Below are positions 59,590 to 64,000 of a stretch of DNA of 64,000 nucleotides, piece by piece. Within the stretch, counting starts at the first letter, position 1, and each line of letters starts with the position of its first letter. The notes beneath the pieces are model-generated. The model was not told the origin of the DNA, did no database searches, and saw only the letters and a list, made by a program, of their open reading frames with translations. Both the position numbers and the translations under genes were made by a program. Source of the DNA: Burkholderiaceae bacterium (GTDB taxonomy: Bacteria > Pseudomonadota > Gammaproteobacteria > Burkholderiales > Burkholderiaceae_B); NCBI GenBank assembly GCA_021208885.1, contig JAJOJF010000030.1, positions 1 to 64,000 of the forward strand. Reading direction: 5' to 3'.

Positions 59590-60510
59590 CTACTGGCCAC
59601 AGAAACGCAGAATCTCCCTGGCCACGCTGACCGGATCTTCGCGCTGCGGGAAGTGTCCAACGCCTGGCAACAGGACTCGTTCGTATCGGTTGGTAAAGTA
59701 GCTCTCTTTGCCCGCCGACAGCTCGGGGGCGTTGCAGTAGTCCTCCTGGCCATGGAGCATCAGCGTTGGAAGATGGATTTGTGGCGCGGGGTGAAGCATT
59801 TGTTCTTCTTGCACGTAAGCATCAAATCCTGCTGCATGTCCCCAGCGATGGCGATACGAATGCAAGGTGATCTCAGCCCAATCAGGGTTTGCAAACGCTT
59901 GGGCGGCATGCTTAAACTCGGCCTCTGCATACCAGGCTGCCGGTGACCAGGTATCCCACATAATGCGGGCAAAACCAGCGCCATCCTCGCGCACGGTTTT
60001 TTCTCCTCGGGGCGTGGCCATGAACCAATGGTACCAGTAGCGTCGGCACTGCTCAATGCTCATGGCTTGGTCAGGCGAGTTGGTGCCATAACCCACTGAA
60101 ACCATCACCAGATGCGAGGCGATGTTGGGCTCGAGTCCCACAGCGTTGGCCACTGCACGTGCACCCCAGTCGTGTCCGACCAATGCGGGCTTGTCCAGCT
60201 CCATTGCCGCAACCAAGTCGACCATGTCGCGTCCCAGGGCGCTTAGCTGTCCGCTGCGAGGCGTGCTCTGATCCCGAAACCTGGTTTGCCCAAAGCCACG
60301 AAGCGAGGGCACGATCACCCGCCAGCCCGCATTAGCCAGTGTGCTTGCCACCGCACCCCAGCCATCAGAACTGTCAGGCCAACCGTGCGCAAGGATCATG
60401 CTGCGCTGACTGTCGGGATTCCACTGCATGACTTCTACGTCAAGCAGTGGCGTGCAGACGGTCAGGCGGTTGTCGGGCTGTGCGGGCGTCCAGGTGTATG
60501 GCGTGGGCAT
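59590..60510 (-). CDS. Alpha/beta hydrolase, epoxide hydrolase/dehalogenase-like
   Basis: 306 residues. HGWPDSSDGWGAVASTLANAGWRVIVPSLRGFG, nucleophile elbow VGHDWGARAVANAV with Asp (as in epoxide hydrolases and haloalkane dehalogenases), a cap domain, LHGQEDYCN (acid) and PGVGHFPQREDP (His). Epoxide hydrolase-type activity is the first guess. It is convergent with dadA, 61 bp apart, and its start faces the ABC operon. The intervening 59529-59589 has GACAGCGC and GCGCTGTC arms around a loop, which may act as a terminator for both. Confidence 0.8.
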   Translation of the reverse strand: MPTPYTWTPAQPDNRLTVCTPLLDVEVMQWNPDSQRSMILAHGWPDSSDGWGAVASTLANAGWRVIVPSLRGFGQTRFRDQSTPRSGQLSALGRDMVDLVAAMELDKPALVGHDWGARAVANAVGLEPNIASHLVMVSVGYGTNSPDQAMSIEQCRRYWYHWFMATPRGEKTVREDGAGFARIMWDTWSPAAWYAEAEFKHAAQAFANPDWAEITLHSYRHRWGHAAGFDAYVQEEQMLHPAPQIHLPTLMLHGQEDYCNAPELSAGKESYFTNRYERVLLPGVGHFPQREDPVSVAREILRFCGQ

Positions 60511-60844
60511 TTTAATTGGGATTCTATGACGTTGGCCATCTTATTCTATGACTGTATCGATCTTTCCGGCACCTTTTAATCTGGCTGGAAACAGAAAGCA
60601 GTGCCAACACCTGAACTATCCAGAGCAACCTATCATTGTCCGCTTTGGCCCCGGATCTAGGCGGGCTTAACCAAAGAGCTCATGTGCGATCTGCGCTCTC
60701 AGGAGTTTGTTGCCCCTAGGGATACCCCGCACCATCACGCAGTGACGTCTGTCATTCCTTGGTATATAACTAGCGGGTTAATTTTGCCTAACGGAACGTG
60801 TGTCCGAATATCCCGTGTTGACACAAGAATATCTGGAGACTGAT
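60511..60844. other. 334-bp leader between divergent genes
   Basis: No gene is supported. The plus-strand transcript of the ABC operon probably starts in the later part, where TATATAACT and similar AT-rich stretches lie (60770-60785). Several GC-rich inverted segments (for example GCTTTGG with CCAAAG, around 60640-60680) could form leader structure, but I recognise no known riboswitch class. Confidence 0.3.
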
Positions 60845-61879
60845 ATGTCAATTTCCCGTCGTGAAATTCTGAAGCTCGCCGGTGCCACAGGCGCCTTGTC
60901 CTTAGCCCCCACGTTCGTGCGGGCGTCAGGCCTTGAGAAAAAGGCCGTCCATATTGCCGTGGGCGGTGAGTCGCTGGTCTACTACCTGCCTTTGGCAATC
61001 GCGAACTTAAATGGTTACTTCAAGGATGAAGGCCTTGATGTGAAGGTCTCAAATTTTGCGGGTGGCTCCAAAGCGCTTCAGGCAGTCGTCGGTGGCAGTG
61101 CTGACGTGGTTTCGGGGGCCTATGAACACACCATCAACCTGCAATCCAAGGCTCAAATGTTCCAGTGTGTGGTGCTGCAAGGCCGGGCACCGATGATTGT
61201 CGTCGGTGTCTCGACCAAGACCATGCCTGACTATAAAACCCCGGCCGATTTCAAAGGCAAGAAGATTGGCGTAACTGCCCCAGGCTCGTCAACCAACATG
61301 TTGTTTGAGTTCTTCCTCGCCAAACATGGCTTGAAGGGCAGTGACGTGTCTATTGTCGGAGTTGGTGCTGGTGCTGGTGCCGTCTCGGCGGTGCAGTCAG
61401 GTCAAGTTGATGCCATCGTCAATCTTGACCCGGTTATTTCGGTCCTCGAAGCTGAAAACGCCATCAAAATCGTATTGGACACCCGCACCATCAAAGACAC
61501 CATCGATGTGTTCGGTGGCAACATGCCAGCAGGCTGCCTTTACCTGCCAAACGAGTACATCGCTGCCAACCCCAACACGACGCAAGCCTTGGTCAATGCC
61601 ATGGTGCGCGCTGACAAGTGGATTCAGGCCAACGGGCCTGACGGCGTGGCCAAGGTCGTGCCCGAATCCTATTTGCTGGGTCAGCCAGAAGTCTATAAGC
61701 TCTCCGTCCAGCGCTCAATGGAAGGGCTGTCACCGAATGGCATGATGCCGGAGGATGGTCCACAGACAGCACTCAAGGCGCTTGCCGAGTTCAAGAAAGA
61801 TTTTGATGCGAGCAAGATAGACCTGGCCAAGACTTGGACCAATCAGTTCGCCGAGATTGCCAACAAGAAGTACGCGTAA
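60845..61879 (+). CDS. ABC transporter substrate-binding protein, NitT/TauT type, Tat-exported
   Basis: 344 residues from ATG 60845 (GGAG 7 nt upstream). Signal MSISRREILKLAGATGALSLAP with twin Arg (SRREILK) and cleavage near VRA, so export by Tat is likely. The rest is a type-2 periplasmic-binding fold, SsuA/TauA-like: VGGESLVYYLPLAIANLNGYFKDEGLDVK region (positions 39-68), GGSADVVSGAYEHT, GKKIGVTAPGSSTNMLFEFFL. Ligands in the family are sulfonates, nitrate, pyrimidine precursors and similar; not resolved here. The ATPase start overlaps its stop. Confidence 0.9.
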   Translation: MSISRREILKLAGATGALSLAPTFVRASGLEKKAVHIAVGGESLVYYLPLAIANLNGYFKDEGLDVKVSNFAGGSKALQAVVGGSADVVSGAYEHTINLQSKAQMFQCVVLQGRAPMIVVGVSTKTMPDYKTPADFKGKKIGVTAPGSSTNMLFEFFLAKHGLKGSDVSIVGVGAGAGAVSAVQSGQVDAIVNLDPVISVLEAENAIKIVLDTRTIKDTIDVFGGNMPAGCLYLPNEYIAANPNTTQALVNAMVRADKWIQANGPDGVAKVVPESYLLGQPEVYKLSVQRSMEGLSPNGMMPEDGPQTALKALAEFKKDFDASKIDLAKTWTNQFAEIANKKYA

Positions 61880-62721
61880 TGACTGAGGTTAAGACTGCAG
61901 CAACAACAGAAGCACCGGCGCTGGCCTTAAGGGACATCACCTGCACGTTCATCTCCCGTGATGATCCCGGCCAGCGCTACACCGCGGTTGCTGACACGAC
62001 GCTTGAGGTCGCCGCAGGCGAGTTTGTCTCGGTTGTTGGCCCAACCGGCTGCGGCAAGTCCACTTTGCTCAACGTTGGCGCCGGGTTGCTCGCGCCATCA
62101 AAGGGCAGTGTTGAGGTATTTGGCCAGCCCTTGCAAGGCATCAATCATCGGGCGGGCTACATGTTTCAGGGCGAGGCGCTTTTGCCCTGGCGCAAAGCCC
62201 TGGACAACGTCACCGCTGGCTTGCAGTTTGCTGGTGTTGACCCCAAAGAGGCTGCCGAGCAGGGCCGTGAGTGGATGCGCCGCGTGGGTCTTGGCGGGTT
62301 TGAAGACCGCTACCCGCACCAGATGTCGGGCGGCATGCGTAAACGCACGATGTTGGCACAAACTTTGATTCGTGACCCAGACATCATTCTGATGGATGAG
62401 CCGTTTTCTGCGCTAGACATTCAGACGCGCCAGTTAATGGAAAACGAGGTGCTCGATCTGTGGATGGCCAAACGAAAGGCGGTGCTCTTTATCACCCACG
62501 ATCTCGATGAGGCCATTGCCATGAGTGATCGGGTGGTGGTGTTGTCGGCTGGGCCAGCCACTCATCCCATTGGTGAGTTTGTCATTGATATCCCAAGGCC
62601 TAGAGATGTGGCCGAGGTCCGCAGCATTCCGCGATTTGTTGAACTGCATACCGATATTTGGGCAGTGTTGCGCGACGAAGTGCTCAAGGGCTACGCCCAG
62701 CAGAAAACCAAGGCAGCTTAA
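61879..62721 (+). CDS. ABC transporter ATPase (NitT/TauT type)
   Basis: 280 residues from ATG 61879 (overlaps the previous stop TAATG). ALALRDITCTFISRDDPG entry, Walker A GPTGCGKST, Q-loop YMFQGEALLPWRKAL, signature MSGGMRKRTMLAQTLI, Walker B IILMDEPFSALD and H-loop FITHDLDEAIAMSD. Drives import of the ligand bound by the preceding protein. One operon with the permease that begins 17 bp after its stop. Confidence 0.93.
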   Translation: MTEVKTAATTEAPALALRDITCTFISRDDPGQRYTAVADTTLEVAAGEFVSVVGPTGCGKSTLLNVGAGLLAPSKGSVEVFGQPLQGINHRAGYMFQGEALLPWRKALDNVTAGLQFAGVDPKEAAEQGREWMRRVGLGGFEDRYPHQMSGGMRKRTMLAQTLIRDPDIILMDEPFSALDIQTRQLMENEVLDLWMAKRKAVLFITHDLDEAIAMSDRVVVLSAGPATHPIGEFVIDIPRPRDVAEVRSIPRFVELHTDIWAVLRDEVLKGYAQQKTKAA

Positions 62722-62738
62722 TTTATGTGGCTATTGAT

Positions 62739-63539
62739 ATGTGGCAAATGATTCGACCAAGCTCCAAACTTTCCTTGCGAGTCTGGCAGATCTCGATTCT
62801 GGCGATCATCCTCGCTGTGTGGCAGTACGTGTCACTGGACCCCAAAGTGGCTTTCTTTTTTGGGAGACCGACCGGTGTGGTTGATGCCTTGTGGGCATGG
62901 TTTGTCACCGATGGCATCATCTATTACCACTTGCAGATCACTCTGCTTGAGACCTTGCTGGCTTTTGTGATTGGCACCACAGCCGGCATGGGCGCTGGGC
63001 TGTGGCTCGGACTGTCACCACTTGCCAGTGCCATTATGGATCCGTATATCAAGGCGTTGAACTCGATGCCGCGGGTGATTTTGGCGCCGATTTTTGCGAT
63101 GTGGTTTGGATTGGGTATCTGGTCCAAAGTGGCACTTGCCGTGACGCTGGTGTTTTTTATTGTGTTCTTTAACGTCTACCAGGGCGTCAAGGAAGTCAGC
63201 CCTACGCTTTTGGATAACGCCCGGATGCTGGGCGCTGACAAGAAGAAACTGCTTCGCTACGTTTATCTGCCATCGGCCACGAGTTGGGTGTTCTCAAGCT
63301 TGCATACCTCGGTCGGTTTGGCTTTCGTGGGTGCGGTCGTTGGTGAGTATCTCGGTTCAGCCGCAGGCGTGGGCTACCTGATCCTGCAAGCAGAAGGCGT
63401 GTTTGACATCAACACGGTGGTGGCGGGCGTACTTGTGCTGACTGCTTGTGCGCTTGTGCTCGATGGCATCGTGGGTGTGATCGAGAAAAAACTCATGAAA
63501 TGGCAGCCCAAGAGCGGTGAAACTGAACAACAGGTATAG
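62739..63539 (+). CDS. ABC transporter permease (NitT/TauT type)
   Basis: 266 residues from ATG 62739; a further in-frame ATG follows three codons later (62748), and neither has a strong Shine-Dalgarno. Six membrane helices and the coupling loop NARMLGADKKKLLRYVYLPSATSW (EAA-type, by position 163-187). Completes a three-gene importer that also includes the ATPase and the Tat-exported binding protein. Confidence 0.9.
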   Translation: MWQMIRPSSKLSLRVWQISILAIILAVWQYVSLDPKVAFFFGRPTGVVDALWAWFVTDGIIYYHLQITLLETLLAFVIGTTAGMGAGLWLGLSPLASAIMDPYIKALNSMPRVILAPIFAMWFGLGIWSKVALAVTLVFFIVFFNVYQGVKEVSPTLLDNARMLGADKKKLLRYVYLPSATSWVFSSLHTSVGLAFVGAVVGEYLGSAAGVGYLILQAEGVFDINTVVAGVLVLTACALVLDGIVGVIEKKLMKWQPKSGETEQQV

Positions 63540-63551
63540 GTGGTGTCGGCT

Positions 63552-64000
63552 CTAAGTATTGCTGGATTTGTCTTTGCCTAGAATTTCGACAAGTGTCTCG
63601 ACGGTAAAGTCAACTGCACTGTTGTGAGGGTAGAGTACCGTTGGCACGCCCATGGCTTTAAGCGCCATGCCAATGTTGTCCTCTCTTGCCACGACGGCAA
63701 TCTCACCCTTAAAGCCAAACTCGCGCAATTCATCGAGCAATAGTTGATTGGACGCCAGGTCAGGGATCGTGCTCACAATCCAGCGCGCCTCCCGAATCGG
63801 CAGGCTTTCCAGTAGAGCGGCTTCAATGCCATCGCCAAAGCGAACAGCAAAGCCATCGCGCTTGAGTTTGCGCACTGCTTCCGGGTCAAAATCCACGCCA
63901 AGGACTTTGATTCCCTCTTCAGACAATCCTCGAGCGAGTCTGCCGCCAAAGCGTCCGAGGCCAAAGATGATTACATCGGGTTTGTAGTGGATCTCGTTAG
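63552..64000 (-). CDS. TrkA-N/RCK-domain protein, 3' part (window edge)
   Basis: About 149 residues in an open frame running off the right end (no start in the window). IIFGLGRFGGRLARGL is the GxGxxGxxxA dinucleotide-binding motif of TrkA-N/RCK domains, followed by VLGVDFDPEAVRKL, RWIVSTIPDLASNQLLLDEL and IAVVAREDNIGMALKAMG. The C-terminal tail DFTVETLVEIL is short and lacks a TrkA-C domain. Typical of the last part of a CPA2-type K+/H+ antiporter (KefB/YbaL-like) or a ligand-gated K+ channel; the membrane part is outside the window. Confidence 0.8.
   Translation of the reverse strand, partial: NEIHYKPDVIIFGLGRFGGRLARGLSEEGIKVLGVDFDPEAVRKLKRDGFAVRFGDGIEAALLESLPIREARWIVSTIPDLASNQLLLDELREFGFKGEIAVVAREDNIGMALKAMGVPTVLYPHNSAVDFTVETLVEILGKDKSSNT

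Noticed and set aside
1-64000. CRISPR arrays, tRNA/rRNA genes, insertion sequences, phage integrase
   Set aside because: Looked for regularly spaced repeats, cloverleaf ends with CCA, transposase DDE motifs and tyrosine-recombinase motifs; found none convincing.

Overview
The window looks like a chromosomal segment of a moderate-GC betaproteobacterium, probably Burkholderiales and Alcaligenaceae-like. This is inferred from the flavour of the families (HupE/UreJ with a transmembrane anchor protein, CbpA/CbpM, a tandem glycine riboswitch, TRAP and NitT/TauT transporters, a Slam/lipoprotein pair, DUF2805/DUF4149). No rRNA, tRNA or other marker gene is present, so the placement is tentative. There is no CRISPR array, insertion sequence or obvious prophage.

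Layout. 1-2.8 kb: the edge of a metal-resistance-like block (DUF3147, frameshifted transmembrane anchor protein, HupE/UreJ, His-rich exported protein). 3.2-5.7 kb: a two-gene acetoin operon (alsS then budA, minus strand). 5.9-13 kb: a Ca2+-type P-ATPase, cbpA-cbpM, a secreted Cys-repeat protein, a PNPOx-like flavoprotein, a TagO/VasI-like protein and a hydrolase. 13.1-20.2 kb: an accessory region with a decayed BrnA-like antitoxin and, from 15.7 to 19.5 kb, a compact four-gene cluster HIT / HNH endonuclease / MazG-like pyrophosphohydrolase / DUF2075 nuclease-helicase. Two copies of a 19-bp near-palindrome sit in front of the two divergent transcription units; this is the best candidate for an undescribed defence system here. 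20.8-23 kb: a Slam outer-membrane protein with its presumed surface-lipoprotein client. 23-26 kb: a TerB/DUF697-like protein, then an uncharacterised gene pair whose second member has an in-frame stop and is cut off where it meets a truncated muconolactone isomerase gene, i.e. a deletion scar.

25.9-28.7 kb holds queC, a three-domain queD and queE for the queuosine precursor. 28.7-44.3 kb is a decaying accessory zone: two AAA-ATPase/PD-(D/E)XK-type genes, remnants of two more ATPases, a DUF2130 gene, an intact HTH antitoxin beside a dead DUF4258 partner, a PIN + HTH-ImmA/IrrE pair, and a thioesterase with an amber codon. Between these lie ordinary genes (MetE-like, DHA2 transporter, FolB-like). 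44.4-52.8 kb: a subtilisin autotransporter, orphan HicB, an MsbA-like ABC exporter, a HigBA locus with a shortened toxin, and a DUF3857/transglutaminase protein.

52.9-59.5 kb appears to be one catabolic unit: LysR regulator, M20 amidohydrolase (hippurate-hydrolase type), TRAP transporter PQM, a tandem glycine riboswitch and a DadA-like flavoprotein. The layout suggests use of an N-acylglycine, with the released glycine sensed by RNA and oxidised. The window closes with an alpha/beta hydrolase, a NitT/TauT-type ABC transporter, and the 3' part of a gene with a TrkA-N domain.

At least eight genes show single nonsense codons, compensated frameshifts or clean truncations. Either this genome is shedding accessory genes or the assembly has residual errors; each case is listed separately.
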